Source of the DNA: Chryseobacterium sp. KLBC 52
Lineage (GTDB): Bacteria > Bacteroidota > Bacteroidia > Flavobacteriales > Weeksellaceae
DNA length: 64,000 bases
Direction of reading: 5' to 3'
Assembly: GCF_003347605.1 (NCBI RefSeq)
Contig: NZ_QDFZ01000005.1
Location: forward strand, 214,996 to 278,995
This document shows positions 24,647-34,193 of the stretch, in pieces. The notes under the pieces were generated by a model. The model saw only the letters and a list, made by a program, of their open reading frames with translations, was not told where the DNA came from and made no database searches. The position numbers and the translations under genes were made by a program. Position 1 is the first letter of the stretch, and the number at the start of each line of letters is the position of its first letter.

Positions 24647-27523
24647 ATGAAAAACAAAAAACAGGGAAATTTTCTACCAAAAGCAGGTATTATTGCATTC
24701 ACATTTCTATTCTTTAACTTCGCAGAAGCGCAGCAGCAGCTTATAGAGCTTAGCGGAAGCATCAAAAATACAGATACACGCAAAAGTCTTGACTCTGTAA
24801 AAATACAGATCGAAAATACACAGGACATTGCATTAACTGATAAGCTGGGTAATTTTAAGCTCAGAACCAGAGTTACCATTCCATTTCGGGTAGTGGTTCA
24901 AAAAGATGGTTTCACGAGTCAAACTGTTGAAATACTTTCACCTTCCAACAAAATAACAATAGGGTTAAACCCACAAAATACAATTATTGATGATGTCGTG
25001 ATTTCCGCATCCAGAGTTCCGGAAAAAATATTAAGATCACCAATTGCCATTGAAAAAATTGATATTAAAACCATCAGAGAAAGTCCGGCAGCATCATTCT
25101 ATGAAACACTGGAAAATGTAAAAGGGCTTCAGCTTTTAACCTCAAGTCTTACGTTGAAAATTCCTAATTCAAGAGGTTTCAATTCTCCTAATAATTTTCG
25201 TTTTATGCAGCTGGTAGACGGAGTAGATGTACAGTCGGCAACATTGGGAGTACCGTTGGGAAATGCCATTGGGCCTACAGAACTGGATATTCAATCTATG
25301 GAAGTTACGCCTGGAGCCGCTTCTGCATTATACGGAATGAATGCCATCAATGGTTTGGCAAGTTTACAGACCAAAGATCCGTTTACTTCCGAAGGAATAA
25401 GCGTTTATTTCCGTGGTGGAGTGAATCATGTAGACAATGTTAACCATAAAATAAGTTCGTTAGGAGAAAGTGCTATCCGTTTTGCAAAGGTGATCAATAA
25501 AAACTTTGCTGTTAAAGTCAATGCCTCTTATTTCAGCGGAACCGACTGGATTTCCAATAATCTGACCGATCAGAATTCAGGATCACTTGTTACAGCCAAT
25601 CCTAATTTTGCACTGGCCAACAATCCGGCAGAAGACCTTTGGAATAAATACGGTGATGAAAGAAATAACCGTGTAGCTGTAAAGGTGGACTACAACGGAA
25701 AACCAACCACGTTCAATGTTTCCAGGACTGGCTATCTGGAGAAAGATCTGGTAAGTCCGGATGTGAAAAATATCAAGTTTGATGCAGGATTGTACTACCG
25801 TTTCGGAGATCAGTGGAGAACCTCTTACGTGTATCGTTATGGCTTACTGGACGGAACTTTCCAGAGAGGAAATAAAATCCGTCTGCAGAATGCTACGGTT
25901 CAGAACCATAAAATAGAACTCACAGGAAAAGAACTGACCTTCAGAGCTTATGTATCCATAGAAAATACGGGAGATTCTTATAATCTGAAACCGTTGGCAG
26001 ATAATCTTGATCTTACCAACCTTTCCAATACGAACTGGAAAAATATATTTCAAACGACGCTCCAGAATAGCCTGAATTCAGGAGTTAATCTTAATGATGC
26101 ATTCACCTTAGCGCGCCAGGAAGCAGATAAAAACAGAGTTGTACCGGGAACGGCAGCCTTTGAGCAATTAAAAAATACCATCATCGGAATCAACAACTGG
26201 GATTCGGCCAATGGAGGTGTAGCAGGAGCTCCGGCAACGGGCGGAGCAAAACTTGAACAGAAATCCCGCTTTTATCAGGGTGAACTTACCTACGATTTCA
26301 GCAGATTTGTGAAGATATTCAACCTTCTTGCAGGTGTAGATTACCGTTTGTACAGCATTACTCCGGATGGAAACAATTTTGTCGATTTCAACCGTCCGGT
26401 GAATGAAAGAAACATTCCTTTAGCCAATGGTACTTTTGGAAAAGATGTGATTTATCAGAAATATGGTGCTTTTGCACAGATTACCAAGCTTTTCTTTGAT
26501 GATAAATTAAAAATTAACGCAGCTTTACGTATCGACAGAAACCCTGAATTTGAAGCAAAACTGAATCCGAGAATCAGTGTTGTCTATTCTCCGGTGAAAG
26601 AGCATAATTTCAGAGCTTCTTTCCAGAACGGATATCGTTTTCCATCACTATTTGAAGCCCTTTCTTTTGTGAACAACGGAAACGTAAGAAGAGTAGGCGG
26701 ACTTTCAAAAGTGAATGACGGATTAGGCTATCTGGAAAATTCTTACACATTGGCTTCCATTGATAAATTCACCTCAGCAGTAAATGCAGATGTAGATGCA
26801 GGGAAAACCCAGGCTCAGGCGGCTCAGGATAACAAACAGCTTTTAACTGTAGCCAATCTGCAGAAATTACAGCCGGAAAAAATCAATTCATTTGAAGTAG
26901 GGTATAAGTCCACTTTTTTCAATAATAAACTTGTGCTGGACTGGGATTTTTATTACAATATTTACGAAGGATTCCTTGGTCAGGTAGAGGTGGCAGTTCC
27001 AAAAAACAGTCAGGTAGGAAGCAATACCGCTGTTCTTGCTATGCTCGATAGAAGCAAACAGGATCGTTATAGAGTTTATACCAACAGCAACAATACGTAC
27101 AAAAGCTATGGAACGTCTTTAGGAATTCGTTATAATATCACAGGAAATTATAATGTGAATACCAATGTTTCTTATAATGATCTTGCTTCCAATAATAGTT
27201 CAGACCTGTTTATCACCGCTTTCAACACCCCGAAATGGATGGTAAATGTAAGTGTTGGAAACAGAGAGATTGTTAAAAATATAGGGTTTACCCTTGTGGC
27301 AAGATGGCAGAGTGGCTTTATGTGGGAAAGTCCTTTAGCATCCGGAGCAATTCCTGCTTACTATACGATTGATGCCCAGGCTACATGGAAACTTCCTGAA
27401 ATTCGTGCGAATATTAAAATTGGAGCCACCAATCTGCTGAACCGTCGTTATTTCCAGTATGCAGCAGGTCCTGAAATCGGAGGACTCTACTACCTCGCTT
27501 TTACTTATGATTTAAAACTGTAA
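24647..27523 (+). CDS. TonB-dependent receptor of the sulfur operon
   Basis: A 958-residue outer-membrane active transporter. A signal peptide (about 1-28) precedes a carboxypeptidase-regulatory-like domain (about 30-105), a plug domain starting near IIDDVVISASRVPEKI, and a beta-barrel ending in an aromatic-rich strand (YYLAFTYDLKL). There is no SusD-like partner. Its location between cysI and the siroheme/TSUP fusion suggests uptake of a sulfur compound or of a siroheme/iron-related ligand; this is inference. The ATG at 24647 is chosen because an upstream ATG at 24637 is in another frame and soon stops. Confidence 0.92.
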   Translation: MKNKKQGNFLPKAGIIAFTFLFFNFAEAQQQLIELSGSIKNTDTRKSLDSVKIQIENTQDIALTDKLGNFKLRTRVTIPFRVVVQKDGFTSQTVEILSPSNKITIGLNPQNTIIDDVVISASRVPEKILRSPIAIEKIDIKTIRESPAASFYETLENVKGLQLLTSSLTLKIPNSRGFNSPNNFRFMQLVDGVDVQSATLGVPLGNAIGPTELDIQSMEVTPGAASALYGMNAINGLASLQTKDPFTSEGISVYFRGGVNHVDNVNHKISSLGESAIRFAKVINKNFAVKVNASYFSGTDWISNNLTDQNSGSLVTANPNFALANNPAEDLWNKYGDERNNRVAVKVDYNGKPTTFNVSRTGYLEKDLVSPDVKNIKFDAGLYYRFGDQWRTSYVYRYGLLDGTFQRGNKIRLQNATVQNHKIELTGKELTFRAYVSIENTGDSYNLKPLADNLDLTNLSNTNWKNIFQTTLQNSLNSGVNLNDAFTLARQEADKNRVVPGTAAFEQLKNTIIGINNWDSANGGVAGAPATGGAKLEQKSRFYQGELTYDFSRFVKIFNLLAGVDYRLYSITPDGNNFVDFNRPVNERNIPLANGTFGKDVIYQKYGAFAQITKLFFDDKLKINAALRIDRNPEFEAKLNPRISVVYSPVKEHNFRASFQNGYRFPSLFEALSFVNNGNVRRVGGLSKVNDGLGYLENSYTLASIDKFTSAVNADVDAGKTQAQAAQDNKQLLTVANLQKLQPEKINSFEVGYKSTFFNNKLVLDWDFYYNIYEGFLGQVEVAVPKNSQVGSNTAVLAMLDRSKQDRYRVYTNSNNTYKSYGTSLGIRYNITGNYNVNTNVSYNDLASNNSSDLFITAFNTPKWMVNVSVGNREIVKNIGFTLVARWQSGFMWESPLASGAIPAYYTIDAQATWKLPEIRANIKIGATNLLNRRYFQYAAGPEIGGLYYLAFTYDLKL

Positions 27524-27528
27524 TCAGG

Positions 27529-29046
27529 ATGAGCAATTCATTATATCCCATATTTTTAAAACTTGAAAACCTTTCACTGCTGATCATCGGTGGTGGTAAG
27601 GTTGCTTTGGAAAAACTGGAATCTGTATTAGGGAATTCACCCGAAACTTCCATCAAACTGGTAGCCAAAGAGATTATCCCCGAAGTCAGAACCTTACAAA
27701 ATCAGTTTTCCAATATTATAATGCACGAAAGAGCCTATGCCGATCATGATTTTAATGATGCTGATCTGGCCATTATTGCGGTAAATGATATTGAACTGGC
27801 AGGGGAAATCAGAGAAAAAGCCCAGGAAAAAAATGTACTGGTCAATATTGCCGACAAGCCGGATCTATGTGATTTTTATTTGGGTTCCATTGTTAAAAAG
27901 GGAAGTCTCAAAATAGCCATTTCCACCAACGGAAAGTCCCCGACCATTGCTAAAAGATTAAGGGAAACCTTTACAGAAGTGATTCCTGATGAAATGAATC
28001 ATGTATTAGACAATATGCAGCATATCCGCAATCAACTGACCGGAGATTTCAATTACAAAGTAAAAGAACTCAATAAAATTACTACGGAATATCTGTCAGA
28101 CGGAAAAGTTGCTGCAAAACCAGACATGGAAATTGAAAAACTGATCAGTATAACAAAAACTGCTCAGAGAAAAGCCAATATTTATCTGGCCATCATAGGA
28201 GTTTTACTGCTTTTCGGACTGTTTGGACTTGTGGTGTATCAGTTCAATCTTTCCGGAGATATCCAGTATTTTCTGAATAAAGATGGTCATGTTTTTTACT
28301 GGATGCTGTTTGCCGGATTTATGGCAGAGATTGTTGCCGGCTCCATGGGAATGGGATATGGAGTGATATGTACCACGATCCTTTTGCTACTGAATGTTCC
28401 GCCTCCCGTTGTAAGCGCAAGTATTCATTCTGCAGAATCTTTTACCACTGCAGCCGGAAGTTTCAGTCATTATAAACTGGAAAATGTCAATAAAAAAATG
28501 GTATGGGTTTTATTCCCGCTGGCTATTGTAGGCTCTATCATAGGTGCTTTAACGTTGTCTCACTATGGCGAACACTACGCTCATATTGTAAAACCTATTA
28601 TTGCCTGCTACACCTTGTATCTTGGAATCAATATTTTAAAAAATGCATTCAAAGATAAAAAATCAGGGCAACGGAGAACCAAAAGAAGAACAAATCTCAG
28701 AGTATTAGGTTTGGTAGGAGGTTTTATCGATTCTTTTGCAGGAGGTGGTTGGGGACCATTGGTAACCGGAACATTGATTAAAGAGGGAAGAATTCCCCGT
28801 TATGTAGTGGGAAGCTCTACTGTTGCTAAGTTTTTACTGACTATTACGAGTGCCATTACCTTCATTTTTACCATTGGTATCCATCACTGGAATATTGTGT
28901 TGGGGCTTTTGCTGGGTGGTGTTTTTACCGCTCCGTTTTCTGCGATGCTTACGGCAAAACTTCCAACAAAGAAAATGTTCGTGGTGGTAGGAATGGTGGT
29001 TATTGCCATGAGCCTTATTACGATAATAAAATCAATCTTATCGTAA
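27529..29046 (+). CDS. Fusion: siroheme synthase (Met8-like) domain with TSUP/TauE anion permease
   Basis: A 505-residue two-part protein. Residues 1-195 are a precorrin-2 dehydrogenase/ferrochelatase: Rossmann loop GGGKVALEKL (21-30), D109 in NIADKPDLCDF at the position of the catalytic Asp of CysG/Met8, and STNGKSPTIAKRLRE (132-146). A linker and a helix at 217-238 lead to a TauE/SafE-type permease (253-505) with two halves, GSMGMGYGVICTT and GFIDSFAGGGWGPLVTG. The first half completes siroheme synthesis. The second probably moves sulfate or sulfite. It starts 5 bases after the TonB receptor gene and ends the operon. Confidence 0.92.
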   Translation: MSNSLYPIFLKLENLSLLIIGGGKVALEKLESVLGNSPETSIKLVAKEIIPEVRTLQNQFSNIIMHERAYADHDFNDADLAIIAVNDIELAGEIREKAQEKNVLVNIADKPDLCDFYLGSIVKKGSLKIAISTNGKSPTIAKRLRETFTEVIPDEMNHVLDNMQHIRNQLTGDFNYKVKELNKITTEYLSDGKVAAKPDMEIEKLISITKTAQRKANIYLAIIGVLLLFGLFGLVVYQFNLSGDIQYFLNKDGHVFYWMLFAGFMAEIVAGSMGMGYGVICTTILLLLNVPPPVVSASIHSAESFTTAAGSFSHYKLENVNKKMVWVLFPLAIVGSIIGALTLSHYGEHYAHIVKPIIACYTLYLGINILKNAFKDKKSGQRRTKRRTNLRVLGLVGGFIDSFAGGGWGPLVTGTLIKEGRIPRYVVGSSTVAKFLLTITSAITFIFTIGIHHWNIVLGLLLGGVFTAPFSAMLTAKLPTKKMFVVVGMVVIAMSLITIIKSILS

Positions 29047-29505
29047 GACAAGTATAAAATTAAAGAAAAATAAGCGCAAAGATTTTAATGTTTTACTTTA
29101 TTTTGAGGGATCATAGGGAAAAATTAATGATACAGTTTACGGACATTATCATTACTCATTTTTAGTAAAAATCTGAAACCATTAAAACTTTGCGTTTTTT
29201 ATTTTTAAATACTTTTTAACTTTATAGTTCTCTGGAGGTTTTGGGTACGCAAAGACGCAAAATGAAATAAAAAAAACTGTTATAAGAACACAAGGATTTT
29301 ATCTCCGATAAAATTGAATACAGCATACTTTGTTTTTTATCTCACGCTGATTTTGCAGATTATGCAGATCTTAATAAAAAATCTGCGTAATCTGTATCAT
29401 CTGCGAGAAAAATGAATAATACTTCCCGCTTTCTGAAAATCTCCCATTGAGCAAAGTTGAAATATTCTTATGTCTTAATTATGATAAAGTTTACTCATGA
29501 TAGTA
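29047..29505. other. Non-coding region with intergenic repeats after the cysteine operon
   Basis: No ORF is supported in this 459-base gap. It contains GCAAAGA and TTTGCGTTTT words (29077, 29188, 29249) arranged as loose inverted copies and a strong hairpin at 29356-29394. It lies between convergent genes and no canonical terminator is seen near 29046. Confidence 0.55.
29356..29394. repeat. Hairpin-forming intergenic repeat
   Basis: CAGATTATGCAGAT (29356-29369) and ATCTGCGTAATCTG (29381-29394) form a 14-bp stem with one wobble and an 11-base loop. The wording (TCTGCGTAATCTGTATCATCTGCG) resembles dispersed repeats of Chryseobacterium genomes; that is from memory and not checked. Confidence 0.65.
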
Positions 29506-30414
29506 TCAATTAAAAGACTTCCTGAAATCTAAAGGAGAAACAGCAGTCTGATTTTTAAATAAGCGATGAAAAGACTGAGGATGTTCAAATCCTAAATTGT
29601 AGGCAATCTCCGAAACAGACATTGTAGTGGTAGACAACATTTCTTTTGCTTTTTCAATCACTCTGTTCTGAATATGCTGCTGGGTTGTCTGTCCCGTATG
29701 AACTCTCAGCATATCACTCAGATAATTGGGACTTATTTTCATCTGTGCAGCCACAAACTGTACTGTAGGAATCCCAGTGACCAGCAGTTTTTCATTTTTA
29801 AAATAATCATCGAGCAACGTTTCAAGCTGGGTTAAAAGATCATGATTCACTTTTTTCCGGGTTAAAAACTGACGGTTGTAGAACCTGTCACAGTATTTTA
29901 AGAGTAAATCAATATTGGAAACCAACAAATCCTGAGTAAAACCATCCATATTGGATTCAATCTCTCTGCTGATATTATCCATGATGTCCGTTACCGATTT
30001 TTCTTCTTTCTCAGAAAGATACAGGGCTTCATTGGCAGAATAAGAGAAATAGCCATAATCCTTTATAGCAGATGCTAGCGGATATCCCTGCAGAAAATCA
30101 GGGTGAATAACGAGTACATTTCCTCTCACCTCAGAAAGTAAAATATCTTCAAACTGAAGTACCTGATTAGGAGCAATGAAATACATAATTCCATCCTCAA
30201 AATCATAATAATGCTGTCCATATTTGCATCTTCCAGCACAGTCTTTTTTTATCGAAACTACATAGAAATCTGTGGTTACAGCACTCAGAATAGTTTCCGG
30301 ATCAACATTCACTTCATTAAAATCAAACACACTGATCAAAGGATTGGAAGGCCTTTTCAAGTTCAGGAAGTTGTGTAATGCAGTGATGGATGTTACTTTT
30401 TCGGGAGCTTTCAT
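29506..30414 (-). CDS. AraC-family transcriptional regulator
   Basis: A 302-residue regulator with a C-terminal AraC domain (about 205-300): first helix-turn-helix PTVQFVAAQMKISPNYLSDML, second MSVSEIAYNLGFEHPQSFHRLF, ending SPLDFRKSFN. The N-terminal 170 residues form the ligand or dimerisation part and carry YGQHYYDFEDGIMYFIAPNQVL, typical of the cupin type. The downstream neighbour on the minus strand side, the NAD(P)-binding protein gene, is separated by a repeat, and this pairing often occurs in Flavobacteria. The target is unknown. Confidence 0.85.
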   Translation of the reverse strand: MKAPEKVTSITALHNFLNLKRPSNPLISVFDFNEVNVDPETILSAVTTDFYVVSIKKDCAGRCKYGQHYYDFEDGIMYFIAPNQVLQFEDILLSEVRGNVLVIHPDFLQGYPLASAIKDYGYFSYSANEALYLSEKEEKSVTDIMDNISREIESNMDGFTQDLLVSNIDLLLKYCDRFYNRQFLTRKKVNHDLLTQLETLLDDYFKNEKLLVTGIPTVQFVAAQMKISPNYLSDMLRVHTGQTTQQHIQNRVIEKAKEMLSTTTMSVSEIAYNLGFEHPQSFHRLFKNQTAVSPLDFRKSFN

Positions 30415-30428
30415 TTTATTTCTTTTTT

Positions 30429-30483
30429 ACCACCCCGTCAAAAATTCTTTGAATTTTTGCTACCGCTCCGGAGGATGGGAATA
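30429..30483. repeat. Palindromic interspersed repeat, copy B
   Basis: ACCACCCCGTCAAAAATTCTTTGAATTTTTGC matches copy A at 24492. Here the core CAAAAATTC-TTT-GAATTTTTG is a perfect 9-bp inverted repeat, followed by CCGCTCCGGAGGATGGGA instead of the CCCCTC hairpin. Confidence 0.75.
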
Positions 30484-30535
30484 TTTTGTCCTTCGGTGGT
30501 GGTATTGGTGTTTCTAAGGTACTTATTTTAAGGGA

Positions 30536-31474
30536 TTATTTTGTCGTTTGCTGTTCTTTTTTTATCTGTTCAATTCCCTGTCTGTAGGTCGTTACCGGAA
30601 ATTCTGGAAATCTTTTCCTGAATTTTGAATCATCAAACAGATTATCATATTGGTATCTTGGAAGCAGTTCCTGTAATTCTTTTGCATTTTTGTTGAATAA
30701 AGATCCTACGGTAAAAGCCAGTTTTGGAATAACAGAATACCTTAACTCTTTGCCATAAATGTTAGAAGCTAAGGCAATGAATTCTTTATAAGTTAATTTA
30801 TGATCATCCACGGGTAGATGCCACGTCTGTCCGTAAGCATCCGGAGTATTTCCAATTAAAGCAGTGGCGCGGCTTGCATCAGGTGTCCAGATCAGGCTTC
30901 GCAGTTGATCATCTCTTAAAGGTACTTTCAGCTTTTTATTCTCCTTAATTGCATTGAAAATAAGGCTATTCGTAATACTCTGCGTTTTTCCAGGGCCATA
31001 AAATTCAGGAGCCCTGCAGATTACAGCCTGTATTGTTCCGGCTTTCATCTCTTTTAAAAGCATTTCTGTCATCTGTTTTCTTACAATTCCTTTTCTTCCG
31101 ACAGGATCAAACGGGGTTTGTTCGGTTAAAACAAGATTGTTTTGAGGATACATATAGGTGTTATCAAAAAACACGAGCCTGGTACCATTGATTTTACAAG
31201 CTTCAATAACGTTTTTCATGATGACCACGAATTGCTTTTCCCACAGATCGGTATCCATAGGAAGTCCAAGGGTGAAGTAAGCAATTTCACTTCCTTTCAC
31301 AGCTTCAATTGCTTTTTCTCTGTCTGATAAATCTGCAGAAAAAACAGTGTCAGTATCATTTACTTTTTTAGCATTTCTGCTGACAATACGGATATCTGAG
31401 GTATAGTTTCTCTTAAGCTCTCTTGCCAGTTCTTCACCAATCTGTCCATTGGCTCCTAATATAGTTTGCATCAT
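30536..31474 (-). CDS. NAD(P)-binding SDR-like protein (NAD-dependent epimerase family)
   Basis: A 312-residue cytosolic protein with an extended-SDR Rossmann fold. The nucleotide motif is ILGANGQIGEELARELK (residues 5-21). Further family features are the FSADLSDREKAIEA segment, the AYFTLG strand and VFFDNTYMYP, where the Tyr takes the place of the catalytic YxxxK region, which is not intact. It may be an NmrA-like or an atypical reductase/epimerase. It precedes DoxX and is near an AraC regulator, a combination often seen in stress-inducible clusters. The substrate is unknown. Confidence 0.8.
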   Translation of the reverse strand: MMQTILGANGQIGEELARELKRNYTSDIRIVSRNAKKVNDTDTVFSADLSDREKAIEAVKGSEIAYFTLGLPMDTDLWEKQFVVIMKNVIEACKINGTRLVFFDNTYMYPQNNLVLTEQTPFDPVGRKGIVRKQMTEMLLKEMKAGTIQAVICRAPEFYGPGKTQSITNSLIFNAIKENKKLKVPLRDDQLRSLIWTPDASRATALIGNTPDAYGQTWHLPVDDHKLTYKEFIALASNIYGKELRYSVIPKLAFTVGSLFNKNAKELQELLPRYQYDNLFDDSKFRKRFPEFPVTTYRQGIEQIKKEQQTTK

Positions 31475-31720
31475 TTTTTATTTTGAGGGTTATGTATTGT
31501 GTTGAAAATAAATTGAATATCCTCAACAGCTGTTATTGATGATGCAAAATTCGGGCATAATTGTAAAAACAGAGTAGCAGAATCTATGGAAGTTGTAACA
31601 TAATCTCAGATCACGTAAAAAACCGGGAAAGAAAAGCTGACAAAATTTGAATAATATCCTTCTTCTTATTCTCTCTGTAACCTTTTATATCCCGGTCTTA
31701 ATCGTTTTCTTTGTTCTTTA

Positions 31721-32110
31721 TCATTTTCTGTCCAAAGCCAGACCATTGTCATCAATTCTGCTGATCAAAATGTAGAACAATCCTGCATAGATCATCTGAA
31801 TGCCCATTGCTTCCCAGTTTTCAACAGTGCTGCTTCCAAAAAGTAACAGGATAATCAGAGAAGCTCCGGCTATAGCCGCAATACGGGTTTTAAAACCAAT
31901 CATCAGCAATAACCCGATGAGAAATTCTAAAAAGGGGAGTGTAACACCAAAAAGATGGACCAATGGCTGTGGAAGCCAGCTTGTTTCAAAACCTTTCATC
32001 ATTCCTGAGGCGAAGTCCTGCAATTTTACGAGGCGGACCAATCCATGTCCCAAAAGGTTGATTCCCATCGGTACACGCAGGAAAAAATAGGCTGTTTTTA
32101 TATTATTCAT
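31721..32110 (-). CDS. DoxX family membrane protein
   Basis: A 129-residue integral membrane protein with four predicted helices and the DoxX pattern: RVPMGINLLGHGLVRL, then FLEFLIGLLLMIGFKTRIAA. I chose the ATG at 32110; the frame opens further to 32161, but the added 17 residues (YLPSSLFHPKN) are not typical. Roles of DoxX proteins are poorly defined; links to respiratory-chain quinol oxidation and oxidative stress have been proposed. A 246-base gap separates it from the SDR-like gene upstream of it in the minus direction. Confidence 0.85.
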   Translation of the reverse strand: MNNIKTAYFFLRVPMGINLLGHGLVRLVKLQDFASGMMKGFETSWLPQPLVHLFGVTLPFLEFLIGLLLMIGFKTRIAAIAGASLIILLLFGSSTVENWEAMGIQMIYAGLFYILISRIDDNGLALDRK

Positions 32111-32217
32111 AGAGGTATTTTTAGGATGGAAGAGCGAAGATGGAAGATAGAAGTTATACAAGTCATAAAACTGCTGTACAGACTTCGATAACTTCCTGCA
32201 TCCAGCTTCCAGCCTCC

Positions 32218-33198
32218 TTACTTATTAAACTTTTCTTCGCTGTTATCAATCGGAGTATCAGCATCATTCATCACCATTTTGGCGATATCATCTTTTCTCA
32301 TAAAGACGACACCCTGTTTTTCTTTGGTGTATTTAATAAATTCTTCCATGGCATGAACCATTGCAGGTGTTCCTCCGATTCTGTCATGGAAACTGATGCT
32401 CATCATTCTTCTTTTTGATGCACCTTCTTCATACAAACGGTCAAACTCAAATTTCAGCTGTGCTAAAAACTGATCAGGACTCCAGTGTTTTCCTTCAATA
32501 TTGACAATATCATTGTTACGAAGCGTATAAGGAACGACTACAAAGTTTTTTCCTTTTACTTTGGTAATGAAAGGTTCATCATGGCTTAAGTCATCGATAT
32601 GATATAAAAAGCCCAGATCCTGTAAAACTTTAAGGGTATTCGGGCTTCTTCTCAGCCAGTTGGCATTATAACCAACAGCTTTCTGTCCTGTAATCTTTTC
32701 TACAACATCCACACCTTTCTTTACGAAATTCAGTTCGTCAGCATAATTTTTATTCCACTGGTTATCCCAGGTAAAGCCATGAGCTGCAATTTCATGACCA
32801 CCGTTGGCAATAGCTTTGGCAACTTCAGGATATCTTTCAGCAGCGGTTCCCACGACATGGGAGGTTACTTTGATATTGTATTTTTTCCATAAATCCAACA
32901 TCCGGTAAATTCCTTCATTTCCTCCGTAGCGATACCAGCTTTCTGCAGGAAGATCCGGCTGCCCTTTAGGTAGAGGAGTTCCACTGAAAGGACTTTCAGC
33001 GCCTTCCGGCTGTCCACCCGTTTCAAACTGCATGGAAACGGAAATAACCAATTGAGCTCCATTCGGCCAGTATTTTTTTGTTCGGGTCTGTTTTTCATGC
33101 TGCTGCTCTTTTTCTGTTGTATACCTTTCATGATCAGAAAAGGACATCAGAACAATTGTCGAGGCAAGCAGCAGTACTGATTGTTTTATATATTTCAT
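32218..33198 (-). CDS. Polysaccharide deacetylase, PuuE/allantoinase-like
   Basis: A 326-residue protein of the carbohydrate esterase 4 fold with a lipoprotein- or Sec-type hydrophobic start (MKYIKQSVLLLASTIVLMSF). The region GHEIAAHGFTWDNQW replaces the classic HSxxHP zinc motif with HGFTW, as in the PuuE group. The VSMQFETGG segment lacks the typical TFDDG. It may act on an amide of a purine derivative or polysaccharide; the substrate is not evident. It is divergent to an AraC gene, 90 bases away, suggesting joint control. Functional detail is low confidence. Confidence 0.82.
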   Translation of the reverse strand: MKYIKQSVLLLASTIVLMSFSDHERYTTEKEQQHEKQTRTKKYWPNGAQLVISVSMQFETGGQPEGAESPFSGTPLPKGQPDLPAESWYRYGGNEGIYRMLDLWKKYNIKVTSHVVGTAAERYPEVAKAIANGGHEIAAHGFTWDNQWNKNYADELNFVKKGVDVVEKITGQKAVGYNANWLRRSPNTLKVLQDLGFLYHIDDLSHDEPFITKVKGKNFVVVPYTLRNNDIVNIEGKHWSPDQFLAQLKFEFDRLYEEGASKRRMMSISFHDRIGGTPAMVHAMEEFIKYTKEKQGVVFMRKDDIAKMVMNDADTPIDNSEEKFNK

Positions 33199-33288
33199 TT
33201 TGAATGTATTGATAAGACAAAATTCATCAATAATCCATTGTTATATATTGTAAAAATTAATGGTAAATTTGTAAAAATTCATTCCACT

Positions 33289-34143
33289 ATGAAACGAATC
33301 GTTAATTTCAACTCTTTCAATGTTTTCAGTATTGAAAAAGAAAGCTGGGATGTTGAATATCACAATCATAATTTTTACGAACTGATCATCATAGAAAGTG
33401 GAAAAGGATTTCATCATCTTAACAATATTACATTTCCCTATAAAAAAGGAGATGTTTTTCTCTTAAGGCCAAGTGATGGCCATGAATTTTCAATTAAAAA
33501 CAAAACGAAATTCATTTATATAAAATTCACAGAGCAGTATATCTGGGAAAATTTACTGCCCAACAAAAAGAATGAACTTAAAAAGGCTGTACAGCTCCTG
33601 ATGGAAGATCATTCCTTCGTGTATGAATCAGCGATTAAGAGTAAAACAGACAGGATGCATCTATTACAGCTTGCCCGGATTCTCCTATATGAATTCAGTC
33701 ATAAAAATACCTATAACAAAGAGATAACTACAGACCTCTTTTCCAGTATTATTACGATTCTGATCCGGAATACAATGCAAAATACTGCTGCAAAAAGCAG
33801 GATTGCACAAAATATAAGCAAAATTGAGAGGATCTTATATTATATCAATGTCAATGCGTTGGATGCAGATAAAATGAAAATTGAAAACCTGGCCAAAGAA
33901 TTTATGCTGTCTCACAATTACATCAGCATTTACATCAAAAAACAGACGGGATTCTCCATACAACAGCATGTCATACAGCATAAGCTGAAGACTGCTGAAA
34001 AGCTTTTACTGCAAAGCCATTATAATATAAGTGAAATTGCCGACAGGCTGGGTTTCAATGATGCCAGCCACTTCCATAAAATGTTCAAGGTGTATAAGGA
34101 AATGTCTCCTTCTGAGTTTAAAAAGAAAGGTTTATCTTATTGA
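33289..34143 (+). CDS. AraC-family transcriptional regulator
   Basis: A 284-residue regulator with an N-terminal cupin (YHNHNFYELIIIESGKGFHH, then PYKKGDVFLLRPSDGHEF) and a C-terminal AraC domain (about 185-282; DRLGFNDASHFHKMFKVYKEMSPSEFKKK). I chose the ATG at 33289; the frame opens from a TTG at 33181 inside the neighbouring gene's start, giving 36 extra atypical residues. It is divergent to the deacetylase gene, so it probably controls it in response to its product or substrate. Confidence 0.88.
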   Translation: MKRIVNFNSFNVFSIEKESWDVEYHNHNFYELIIIESGKGFHHLNNITFPYKKGDVFLLRPSDGHEFSIKNKTKFIYIKFTEQYIWENLLPNKKNELKKAVQLLMEDHSFVYESAIKSKTDRMHLLQLARILLYEFSHKNTYNKEITTDLFSSIITILIRNTMQNTAAKSRIAQNISKIERILYYINVNALDADKMKIENLAKEFMLSHNYISIYIKKQTGFSIQQHVIQHKLKTAEKLLLQSHYNISEIADRLGFNDASHFHKMFKVYKEMSPSEFKKKGLSY

Positions 34144-34193
34144 TTATCTGATTAAATATTTTTTATATCTTTAATAGTCAAACCTTTAATCCT

